The translations under genes were made by a program, and so were the position numbers. 48,727 nt of DNA, taken from positions 1 to 48,727 of the forward strand of contig JAQTNK010000032.1 in the NCBI GenBank assembly GCA_028713915.1, read 5' to 3'. A model generated the notes under the pieces. That model ran no database searches. It was not told the DNA's origin and saw nothing but the letters and a program-made list of their open reading frames with translations. This document shows, piece after piece, positions 7,070 through 14,525 of the stretch. The DNA is from Rhodocyclaceae bacterium. Its GTDB lineage: Bacteria; Pseudomonadota; Gammaproteobacteria; Burkholderiales; Rhodocyclaceae. Within the stretch, counting starts at the first letter, position 1. Every line of letters starts with the position of its first letter.

Positions 7070-8010
7070 GGAAGATCACCGCGGTCGCCGCCGCCGTCAT
7101 CCTGCGGCCGGACGGCGCCTTCCTGCTCGGCCAGCGCGCGCCGGATACGTTCTATCCGGGCTACTGGGAGTTCCCCGGCGGCAAGGTCGAAGCCGGCGAG
7201 ACGCCGCGCGAGGCGCTGGCGCGCGAACTGCACGAGGAACTCGAGATCGAGGTGCTGACGGCGACGCCGTGGATCGTGCGCGAGCACGTCTATGAGCACG
7301 CCCATGTGCGGCTGCACTTCTTCCGCGTCACGGCCTGGCGCGGCGAAATGCAGGATCATGTCCATGCCGCGCTCTCCTGGCAGCGCGCCGACGCGCTTGC
7401 CGTGGCGCCGATGCTGCCGGCCAATGCGCCGGTGCTGGCGGCGCTGCGCCTGCCGGACTTCTACGCCATCACGCAGGCGGGCGAGCTCGGCGTCGCGGCG
7501 CAACTGACGGCGCTGCGGCGCGCCCTCGCGTGCGGCCTGCGGCTGGTGCAGCTGCGCGAACCCGCCCTGGCGCCGCCGCAGCGCGCCGACTTCATCCGCG
7601 CCGCCGCCGAGGTATGCCATGCGCATGGAGCGCGCGCCCTCGTCAATGGCGACGCCGAACTCGCCCGCGCCGCCGGCGCCGACGGGCTGCACCTGCCCGC
7701 AGCGCAGCTGATGGCGCGTGACGCCCGCCCCGACTTCCCGCTCGTCGCCGCGTCCTGCCATACGCGCGCCGAACTCGAGCAGGCCGCCCGTCTCGGGCTC
7801 GACTTCGCCGTGTTCGGCCCGGTCAAGCCGACCGCCAGCCATCCCGGCGAGCCGGGCCTGGGTTGGCAGGTTTTCGGGCAACTCACGGAAAATTTGCCGC
7901 TGCCAGTGTATGCGCTTGGCGGGTTGGCGCCGTGCGACCTGGCGGCGGCGCAGGCCGCCGGCGCCCACGGCATTGCGGCAATCCGCGCCGCCTGGGGTCA
8001 GGATTCCTGA
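7066..8010 (+). CDS. Nudix hydrolase fused to a thiamine-phosphate-synthase-like domain
   Basis: The start is GTG 7066, overlapping the ATPase stop (GTGA); the longer open frame upstream is a shadow. Residues 1-130 form a MutT-like Nudix domain with the box GGKVEAGETPREALARELHE followed by ELEIE. Residues 135-314 form a ThiE/TenI-like TIM barrel: DFYAITQAG, LRLVQLREP, ALVNGDAELA, GADGLHLPA, VAASCHT, FAVFGPVKPTASHPG and VYALGG. The N-terminal domain would cleanse 8-oxo-dGTP. The ThiE-like part keeps the phosphate-binding VFGPV-TASHPG loop. Proteobacterial fusions of this kind are known as MutT/TMP-synthase proteins. Thiamine activity of the second half is unproven. Confidence 0.9.
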   Translation: MRKITAVAAAVILRPDGAFLLGQRAPDTFYPGYWEFPGGKVEAGETPREALARELHEELEIEVLTATPWIVREHVYEHAHVRLHFFRVTAWRGEMQDHVHAALSWQRADALAVAPMLPANAPVLAALRLPDFYAITQAGELGVAAQLTALRRALACGLRLVQLREPALAPPQRADFIRAAAEVCHAHGARALVNGDAELARAAGADGLHLPAAQLMARDARPDFPLVAASCHTRAELEQAARLGLDFAVFGPVKPTASHPGEPGLGWQVFGQLTENLPLPVYALGGLAPCDLAAAQAAGAHGIAAIRAAWGQDS

Positions 8011-8198
8011 TCCGGCAGGTCGGGCTGTTCGGGGTCTTCGACCGCCGCCACGCGATAGTCGCCAGCCGCCCAGGCGCCCAGATCGATCTGCCGGCAACGC
8101 TCGGAACAGAACGGCCGGTAGCGGTTTTCCGCCACCCAGGCCACGGCCTTGCCGCAGCAGGGGCAGGCGACGACGGTGGTTGCGGGCTTGCCGTTCAT
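7998..8198 (-). CDS. yacG: DNA gyrase inhibitor / zinc-binding protein YacG
   Basis: The 66-residue protein carries the four zinc cysteines as CPCCG near residues 12-16 and FCSERCRQIDLGAWAAGDY near 30-48, the defining YacG layout. YacG binds GyrB and inhibits its DNA binding. The acidic, proline-rich tail is variable in the family. The 3' end overlaps the convergent Nudix/ThiE gene by 13 bases. It likely follows zapD and coaE in a leftward transcript. Confidence 0.93.
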   Translation of the reverse strand: MNGKPATTVVACPCCGKAVAWVAENRYRPFCSERCRQIDLGAWAAGDYRVAAVEDPEQPDLPDQES

Positions 8199-8282
8199 GA
8201 GCCTAGCCGACCGCCACGGCCTGATGCCGCGCCGACGTTCGACGGCAGTCGCCGTCCCCTGCGGAATAATTGCACGGCGTCC

Positions 8283-9038
8283 CTACAGGTTGCAGAAGGT
8301 CAATTCGAACGGCACGTCCACCTCGGCCTGCTTCGGCCGCATGCCGGTGTCCGGCGTCAGGAATCGTATGTTGATAGCATATTTGTTGGCGCCGATCTCG
8401 GGCACGTAGGGATCGGCGCGGCGCACGCGCAGGCGGATCATCTGCGAGGTGCGCCCGGCCAGCATCAGCTGGTAGCCGCCGTGCGCCGCCACCTTGGCCT
8501 CGGGCCGGCCCGAGGCGCGCAACAGGCGCAGCACGATGGACAGGCCGGCGCGGATGGCCAGCATGGGCCCGACCCAGGCGTTGAGGTCGTCCCGCCGCTG
8601 CGCGCCGTCGCGGTTGAGCCAGAAGTGGTACGAAGGCAGGTCGAACTCGCAAACGCCGCCGGGAATGCCGATGCGGTTCTTGATGCTCATCAGCCACTCG
8701 TTCTCGCGCAGATAGTGGCCGATCTTGCCCTGCATGGCGAGCATCGCCGCCGACGCGTGTTCGATCTCGTAGAGGGCGCCGGCGAGGGCTTCCTCCGAGA
8801 TTTCCGGGTTGTTGCGAAAGGACAGCAGGATCTGGCGCTGGCGTTCGAGTTCCTGGACGAGATCGAACTTGAGGTCGGCGCGGCCGGCGACTTCGAGGAT
8901 TTCGAACAGGGTCACCAGGGCGACGTGGTGGTCGTTGGCTTCGTCGGCGGCAACGAAATGGGCGATCTTGTCGAATAGATCCTCAAGGCGCAGTAAGGTG
9001 CGGATGCGTTCGCTCAGAGGATACTCGTAGGTAATCAC
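8283..9038 (-). CDS. zapD: Cell division protein ZapD
   Basis: The protein is 251 residues, the usual ZapD length. It opens MITYEYPLSERIRTLLRLED, which is diagnostic, followed by a helical core (FDLVQELERQRQILLSFRNN) and a C-terminal beta domain (VPFELTFCNL). ZapD cross-links FtsZ protofilaments at the Z ring. It lies between coaE upstream and yacG downstream in the same direction, the standard order coaE-zapD-yacG in this class. Confidence 0.95.
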   Translation of the reverse strand: MITYEYPLSERIRTLLRLEDLFDKIAHFVAADEANDHHVALVTLFEILEVAGRADLKFDLVQELERQRQILLSFRNNPEISEEALAGALYEIEHASAAMLAMQGKIGHYLRENEWLMSIKNRIGIPGGVCEFDLPSYHFWLNRDGAQRRDDLNAWVGPMLAIRAGLSIVLRLLRASGRPEAKVAAHGGYQLMLAGRTSQMIRLRVRRADPYVPEIGANKYAINIRFLTPDTGMRPKQAEVDVPFELTFCNL

Positions 9039-9090
9039 GCGCCGGCCCGATGGAAAATAGCGTCAATTCTGACCGATTCGGCGGAAAAGC

Positions 9091-9708
9091 TCAACTTCGG
9101 TATGACGCCGCCGCCAGCCCGAGGTAGTGCCGGTGCAGATTCTCGATCTGGCGCCGCAGCGCGGCCAGGTCGCCGTCATTGTCGATGAGGTCATCGGCCG
9201 CCGCGCGCCGCGCCGCGCGGGTCGCCTGCGCCGCCATGATTGCGCAGGCTTCCGCGCGCGTCAGGCCGCTGCGCGCCATGACGCGCGCGACCTGGGTGTC
9301 CTCGCGGCAATCGACGACGGCGACGCGCGCCACGCGCCGCCGGTAATCGTCGCCGGCCTCGACCAGCAGCGGCACCACCAGCACGGCATACGGCGCCGCG
9401 GCGGCGGCGCAGCGGGCGGCGCTCTCGGCGCGGATCAGCGGGTGGAGGATGGCTTCCAGGCGTTGCCGCGCCGCGGCGTCGGTGAACACCAGCTGGCGCA
9501 TCGCCGCGCGATCGAGGCTGCCGTCGGCGGCGACGACGCCGGCGCCGAAAGCGGCGCGCAGGGCGGGCATCGCCGCGCCTTGCGCGCCGGTCAGTTCGTG
9601 CGCGATGGCATCGGTGTCGATGACGGCGGCGCCGAGCTCGGCGAAGATGTCGGCGGCGGCGCTCTTGCCGCTGCCGACGCCGCCGGTAAGGCCGACGACG
9701 TAGCTCAT
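9091..9708 (-). CDS. coaE: Dephospho-CoA kinase
   Basis: The protein has 205 residues. The P-loop GLTGGVGSGKSAAA lies at about residues 6-19, followed by VIDTDAIAHELT (substrate-binding aspartate) and the lid region. It phosphorylates the 3'-hydroxyl of dephospho-CoA, the last step of CoA synthesis. The start ATG shares a base with the upstream gene's TGA (TGATG), giving tight coupling. A much longer frame covers this gene but its upstream part is out of phase with the real neighbour. Confidence 0.95.
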   Translation of the reverse strand: MSYVVGLTGGVGSGKSAAADIFAELGAAVIDTDAIAHELTGAQGAAMPALRAAFGAGVVAADGSLDRAAMRQLVFTDAAARQRLEAILHPLIRAESAARCAAAAAPYAVLVVPLLVEAGDDYRRRVARVAVVDCREDTQVARVMARSGLTRAEACAIMAAQATRAARRAAADDLIDNDGDLAALRRQIENLHRHYLGLAAASYRS

Positions 9709-10319
9709 CACGGACACTCGACGGCCGTCGCCGCCGGTGTCGCCGCCAGCAGCTCTGGCAGGCGCTTGGCGATGAGATCGGCGCCGCCGCGCACTTCCAG
9801 GCGCACCGTCGCCGCAGGCGTGGTGCGCGTGTCGAGGCGCGCCGACTTGACGCCTTTCTGGGCAAGTCCCTGCAGCAGCTGGGTGGCCCCGGCCTGATCG
9901 CGGAAGACGCCGAGCGATATGACGAAGCTGCCGCCCTCGCCCGGCATGACATGAAAATCGGTGATGCCGAGCAGCTTGAGTTCGGCAAGCTTCTTGTCCG
10001 CCGCCGCCTTGCTCGCCAGGGCGGGAATATTCACCCAGTACGTCTGCTCGTCCATGGGCAGGAGGACGGCCGTGAGCCCGGCGCCCTGCAGCGCCTGCTG
10101 GAGCGCTTCGGCATCCTTGGCGGCGAGGCGTTCGATGCGGCGGCACGCCTGCGGCGGCGCGGCGGCGGGCGGCGCCAGCGTCACTTTCATTTTTTCGGGA
10201 TGCAGCTGGTTCTGCAGCCGCTGCGGCTCGCGGCCTTCCTCCTGGGCGCCGAAATAGCCCCCGCCCCAAACGAAGAAGAGCAGGTTGGCCAGCACCAGCA
10301 GGAAGAAGGCGATGCGCAT
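9708..10319 (-). CDS. SPOR-domain-like inner-membrane protein
   Basis: The 203-residue protein has a single N-terminal anchor (RIAFFLLVLANLLFFVWGGGY), then a proline/alanine linker. A SPOR-like alpha-beta repeat follows, YWVNIPALASKAAADKKLAE and FVISLGVFRDQAGATQLLQG. SPOR domains bind denuded peptidoglycan at division septa, so a cell-envelope role is inferred. It is coupled to both trpB2 upstream and coaE downstream by one-base TGATG overlaps. The domain call rests on pattern, not on a profile score. Confidence 0.7.
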   Translation of the reverse strand: MRIAFFLLVLANLLFFVWGGGYFGAQEEGREPQRLQNQLHPEKMKVTLAPPAAAPPQACRRIERLAAKDAEALQQALQGAGLTAVLLPMDEQTYWVNIPALASKAAADKKLAELKLLGITDFHVMPGEGGSFVISLGVFRDQAGATQLLQGLAQKGVKSARLDTRTTPAATVRLEVRGGADLIAKRLPELLAATPAATAVECP

Positions 10320-11671
10320 CAGCCGACCTTGGGCAAGTGCGCGAGCGACGCGGCGACCGCTTCGCTCGGGTAGTCGTAATCCTCGAGCTTGCCGGCGAAG
10401 TAGCGGTCGTAGGACGCCATGTCGAAATGGCCGTGGCCGGAGAGGTTGAAAAGCAGCGTCTTCGGCTCGCCGCTTTCCTTGCAGCGCAAGGCTTCGTCGA
10501 TGCAGGCGCGGATGGCGTGGTTGGACTCGGGCGCCGGGATGATGCCTTCGGCGCAAGCGAACTGCACACCGGCGTCGAAGGTCGCCAGCTGCGGCACGGC
10601 GACGGCCTCGATCAGGCCCTCGTGCAGCAGTTGCGACACCAGCGGCGAATCGCCGTGGTAGCGCAGGCCGCCGGCATGGATGCCGGGCGGCATGAAATCG
10701 TGGCCGAGCGTGTACATCTTCATCAGCGGCGTGAAGCCGCTGGCGTCGCCGTAGTCGTAGGCATAGACGCCGCGGGTCAATGTCGGGCAGGACGTCGGCT
10801 CGACGGCGACGAGGCGCACCTGCTTGCCGGCGGCCTTGTCGGCGAAAAAGGGGAAGGCGATGCCGGCGAAATTGGAGCCGCCGCCGCAAGGCGCGAAGAC
10901 CATGTCGGGATACTCGCCGATCTTTTCGAGCTGCTTCTTCGCTTCCAGGCCGATCACCGTTTGGTGCAGCAGCACGTGGTTGAGCACCGAGCCGAGCGCG
11001 TATTTCGTGTCGGCGCGCGAAGCGGCTTCCTCGACCGCCTCGGAAATGGCGATGCCGAGCGAGCCCGGGTTGTTCGGGTCCTTGGCAAGAATGGCGCGGC
11101 CGGTGTTGGTCATGTCGGAGGGACTGGCGAACACCTCGGCGCCCCACGTCTGCATCATCGAGCGGCGGAACGGCTTCTGTTCGTAGCTGACCTTGACCAT
11201 GTAGATGCGCACTTCGATGCCGAACATCTGGCCGGCGAAGGCGAGCGACGAGCCCCACTGGCCGGCGCCGGTCTCGGTGGTGAGCCGCTTGATGCCGGCG
11301 ATCTTGTTGAAGTAGGCTTGGGGGATCGCCGAGTTCGGCTTGTGCGAACCGGTCGGCGACACGCCTTCGTACTTGTAGTAGATCTTCGCCGGCGTGCCCA
11401 GCGCCCGTTCGAGGCGCAGGGCGCGGATCAGGGGCGTCGGCCGCCACAGGCGATAGGCTTCGCGCACTTCGTCGGGGATCGGGATCCAGCGCTCCGCGCT
11501 CATCTCCTGGGCCAGGATCGTCTCCGGGAAGATGACCATCATCTGCTCGGGCCCGACCGGCTTGCCGTCCGGACCCAGCGGCGGCAGCGGCGCGTTGGGC
11601 ATGTCCGCAACCACGTTGTACCAGTGGGTCGGTATCTCGTTTTCGTCGAGCATGATGCGGGTTGCAGTCAT
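10319..11671 (-). CDS. TrpB2-type pyridoxal-phosphate-dependent tryptophan synthase beta-like protein
   Basis: The 450-residue protein has the long N-terminus of the TrpB2 branch. The PLP lysine is in [10 protein letters not shown] near residue 117. The catalytic glutamate region is [17 protein letters not shown], and the phosphate-binding glycine loop is [12 protein letters not shown]. TrpB2 condenses indole with serine or acts on related substrates without needing TrpA. No trpA lies nearby. A strong ribosome site (GGGAGGAG) precedes the ATG. It heads the leftward run trpB2-SPOR-coaE-zapD-yacG. Confidence 0.92.
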   Translation of the reverse strand: MTATRIMLDENEIPTHWYNVVADMPNAPLPPLGPDGKPVGPEQMMVIFPETILAQEMSAERWIPIPDEVREAYRLWRPTPLIRALRLERALGTPAKIYYKYEGVSPTGSHKPNSAIPQAYFNKIAGIKRLTTETGAGQWGSSLAFAGQMFGIEVRIYMVKVSYEQKPFRRSMMQTWGAEVFASPSDMTNTGRAILAKDPNNPGSLGIAISEAVEEAASRADTKYALGSVLNHVLLHQTVIGLEAKKQLEKIGEYPDMVFAPCGGGSNFAGIAFPFFADKAAGKQVRLVAVEPTSCPTLTRGVYAYDYGDASGFTPLMKMYTLGHDFMPPGIHAGGLRYHGDSPLVSQLLHEGLIEAVAVPQLATFDAGVQFACAEGIIPAPESNHAIRACIDEALRCKESGEPKTLLFNLSGHGHFDMASYDRYFAGKLEDYDYPSEAVAASLAHLPKVG

Positions 11672-11757
11672 TGCGGCTCCTCCCTGAGCGTTCGCACAAC
11701 AGGCGCTACGTTAGCGCAAACATAGAGGGAATTGAAGCGGCATTCATCATTCCTGAT

Positions 11758-11786
11758 TTGCCCGGCCGCCGGCGCCCGTCTATTCT
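11758..11786 (+). promoter_or_regulatory. Sigma-70-type promoter of the hypothetical gene at 11821
   Basis: TTGCCC at 11758-11763 and TATTCT at 11781-11786 are separated by 17 bases. A ribosome site (AGAGGA) lies nine bases before the downstream ATG. The promoter diverges from trpB2. Confidence 0.5.
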
Positions 11787-11820
11787 GCCCGCGCCCCATA
11801 CGACAAGAGGATGCCACGCC

Positions 11821-12984
11821 ATGCAGTCCGGTCCCAGAGAGATCGTCACCCCGTTTCGGCCAATACCGCTCGATGTTCCCGAAGGCATGGCGCCCAACGA
11901 GTTCTTCAACAGCGCCGAGAATCTCAACGATCTGGTGAACAACAACGGCCTGCTGCAGAATCCCGAGGGGCTGCTGCTGTATCGCAAAGCGCTCGGTCAC
12001 AGCAACGAATTCGACACCTCGATCATCTACAACACCTCGCAGAGCATCCTCGATCCGCTCGGCCGGCCGGTGCGCCGGACGCAGGTGCCGGAACCGGTGA
12101 AGCACGTCTGGAACCGCATGAACCAGGTCATCGTCGAGTACATGCTCGAACGCTACGCCGACCCCGACGAGACCCTCGTCCTCGCCGGCGAAGCGAGCCT
12201 GGACGCGACCTGGCCGCTGACGTCGCCCGGCGTGCCGAGCATCCGCATGCTGCACAACCATTTCATCGTCTTCAACAAGGCCCAGCTGCGCACGGCGCCG
12301 CTCGCCGACATCAACAACCCGAACCTGACCGACGGCGGCCAGCACTCGCTGTTCCAGGTCTACATGCGCGAGGTCTATCGCGAGTTCTTCGCCGGCATCG
12401 ACTTGCAGATCCTCAAGCCCTGCGAAGAGGGCTCCTGCCGCATCGCGCTGACCGGCTATCCGCAGGGATTGCCGAGCTGGGAGATCCAGGGCGGCGTCGC
12501 GGCGCTCAAGGAGATCCGTTTCTGGAAGGAGTACGACACCCTGCTCAAGGGCTTCATCGACTTCTATCGCAGCTTCTTCAGCCAGGTGTCGACGCGCAAC
12601 GCGGCAATGCCGCGCGACATCTACTTCCCCGACCTCGTCGAGAACAAGCTGCTGTTCAACAACGACTTCCTGATGACGGCGAAAATGGTGCGCGCACGCT
12701 GCATCCACGACGCCAAATATGCCAACGCCATTCGCTGGCAGCCGGCCTTCAAGCAGCTGATCTACCGCAACGACGCCGGCAAGCTGATCGTCACCATCAG
12801 CCAGAACTCGATCGGCAACGCCATCACGGAACTGCTCGGCGTGGTCGTCAATCGCAAGCCGGACGCCAACGCCTACGCCCGCGCCGAGCCGGCGCTCATC
12901 GAGCAACTGCTGGAAGTGCGCCGCCGCCTAGTCGAGGCCGACTTGGGCGAAGGCATCGCCACGCCGCACTGGGACGCGAACTAG
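11821..12984 (+). CDS. Conserved-looking cytoplasmic protein of unknown function
   Basis: ATG 11821 follows a good ribosome site and gives 387 residues. There is no signal peptide, membrane span or low-complexity region, so a soluble globular enzyme is likely. Notable segments are MAPNEFFNSAENLNDLVNNN, PSIRMLHNHFIVFNK near residue 145 and NNDFLMTAKMVRARCIHD near 280. HNHF superficially recalls the histidine triad of HIT/GalT proteins, but the flanks do not convince me. It stands alone with its own promoter between trpB2 and the pilus operon. I cannot assign a function. Confidence 0.85.
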   Translation: MQSGPREIVTPFRPIPLDVPEGMAPNEFFNSAENLNDLVNNNGLLQNPEGLLLYRKALGHSNEFDTSIIYNTSQSILDPLGRPVRRTQVPEPVKHVWNRMNQVIVEYMLERYADPDETLVLAGEASLDATWPLTSPGVPSIRMLHNHFIVFNKAQLRTAPLADINNPNLTDGGQHSLFQVYMREVYREFFAGIDLQILKPCEEGSCRIALTGYPQGLPSWEIQGGVAALKEIRFWKEYDTLLKGFIDFYRSFFSQVSTRNAAMPRDIYFPDLVENKLLFNNDFLMTAKMVRARCIHDAKYANAIRWQPAFKQLIYRNDAGKLIVTISQNSIGNAITELLGVVVNRKPDANAYARAEPALIEQLLEVRRRLVEADLGEGIATPHWDAN

Positions 12985-13273
12985 GCAAAACCCCCTCGGC
13001 CCTCGGGTTACGTACGCCAAGGAACGCGCGTCGCCGCCACGCTCGGCAGATTATGCCGCTGCCGGAACCGTCGACAGACGCGGGCAGCGGACGCCCATCG
13101 TTTGGCCAAAAGCGGCAGGTCGGCCCGCCCGAGCCAGTTGCCGCTCTCGGCCTGCCCCGGCCGCTCAAGGCTGTCATCTTATAAGCATGATTGCATATAG
13201 AGACTATGATGTTTGTAGGGCGATCCGACAGCAGCATCCTGAAGCGGACGCCATAACGAGGGAGGATATGGTT

Positions 13274-13783
13274 ATGCGACACATCCGCGAAGTCTCGGCT
13301 GTCGTGGTTCTCATGCTGTTCGCCCAAGCGGCAAGCGCGGGAACAGCCAGCGGCACGTTTGCGGTGACCGCCACGGTCAGCGCCACGTGCAGCGTTGTGA
13401 CCAGCGACGTCAATTTCGGCACCTACAGCCCGGCCAGCGTCACGGCGGCGACTGCCAGCGGCGCCGTGACCGCGACCTGCACTTCCGGCACGGCTTACAC
13501 CATTGCACTCGATGCCGGCGCAAATGCCGGCGGCGTGTCGGCCTTCAGTAATCGCAACATGGCATCCGGCGCCAATTTGTTGCCGTACCAGCTCTACCTG
13601 GACGCCGGTTACGCGACGGTCTGGGGCGACGGCACCAGTAGTTCCAGCGTCAATCCCGCCACCGGCAGCTTTTCAGGCAATGGCAGCGCGCAGGATCACA
13701 CCGTGTATGGGAAAGTAACCCCGGGCCACTACGTTGCGCCGGGATCCTACACCGACACCGTGACCGTCACTGTCACCTACTGA
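13274..13783 (+). CDS. SCPU-type pilus subunit (probable major pilin)
   Basis: I chose ATG 13274 because GGAGG at 13261-13265 is eight bases away; ATG 13268 would be only two bases from it. The 169-residue precursor has a signal peptide ending QAASA. The mature domain is of the spore coat protein U type: two cysteines (ATCSVV and TATCTSG), YQLYLDAGYATVWGDGT, DHTVYGKV and the terminal DTVTVTVTY donor-type strand. Such proteins are pilin subunits of archaic (Csu-like) chaperone-usher pili. It is first in a four-gene operon. Confidence 0.85.
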   Translation: MRHIREVSAVVVLMLFAQAASAGTASGTFAVTATVSATCSVVTSDVNFGTYSPASVTAATASGAVTATCTSGTAYTIALDAGANAGGVSAFSNRNMASGANLLPYQLYLDAGYATVWGDGTSSSSVNPATGSFSGNGSAQDHTVYGKVTPGHYVAPGSYTDTVTVTVTY

Positions 13784-13787
13784 GACC

Positions 13788-14525
13788 ATGATCCGGCGTC
13801 TGGCAGCCTTCGGCAGCTTCCTGTTGGCCTGTGCCGCAGGCGCGGCCGATCTGGCAGTTTTACCCGTCGGTCTCGCGCTCGGCCCGGGGCACGACAGGGG
13901 GGCGATTTCGGTGACGAATCGCGGCCGCGAAGCGGTCATCCTTCAGGCCGATACGGTGTCCTGGACGCAGGTCAAGGGCGAGGATCTCTACGAGCCGACC
14001 GCCGAGCTTCTAGTCAATCCGCCGCTCTTCTCGGTCCCGCCCGGACAGACCCAGATCGTCCGGGTCGGCTTGAGGAATGCGCCCGACGGCAGCCGTGAAT
14101 CAGCCTACCGTTTGCTGCTGCGCGAAGTGCCGCCTGCGGCCCCCATGGCCACCCCACCGGTTGCCCCCACGGCTGAGGTGGTGCGGGTACTGCTGCAGCT
14201 GCGGCTGCCCGTCTACGTGGGCCCGAGCGCAGTGGTTCGCCATGTCGAATGGCGCGGCCGGCGCGACAGCGACGGCAGTATCGCCATCGACGCGGACAAC
14301 GCTGGAAACGTACATCTGGTGGTGGCAGGTCTGGCACTGCGGCCGGCGGACGCCGCGGAAGGCAGCCCCCCTGCGGCGGTCCTGACCACGAGCACCGCCA
14401 TCCTGCCGGCGCAACGCCACAGTTGGCGGATCCGGCCCGAGCGCCCACTGCCAGCGAACGTCGTGCTCGAGGTGACCACCGATCAGGGCATCCAGCGTGT
14501 GCCGCTCGTATTGGATGGGCGCTAG
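13788..14525 (+). CDS. Periplasmic pilus chaperone (PapD-like, archaic type)
   Basis: The 245-residue precursor has a signal peptide ending AAGA. Domain 1 is immunoglobulin-like: AISVTNRGREAVILQADTVSW, NPPLFSVPPGQTQIVRVGLR and AYRLLLREVP. This is the standard chaperone sequence, with the PPG-Q-IVR strand that zips with subunits. A proline-rich hinge and a second domain follow. It stabilises pilin subunits in the periplasm and delivers them to the usher. It starts four bases after the first subunit's stop and overlaps the usher start by 11 bases. Confidence 0.92.
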   Translation: MIRRLAAFGSFLLACAAGAADLAVLPVGLALGPGHDRGAISVTNRGREAVILQADTVSWTQVKGEDLYEPTAELLVNPPLFSVPPGQTQIVRVGLRNAPDGSRESAYRLLLREVPPAAPMATPPVAPTAEVVRVLLQLRLPVYVGPSAVVRHVEWRGRRDSDGSIAIDADNAGNVHLVVAGLALRPADAAEGSPPAAVLTTSTAILPAQRHSWRIRPERPLPANVVLEVTTDQGIQRVPLVLDGR

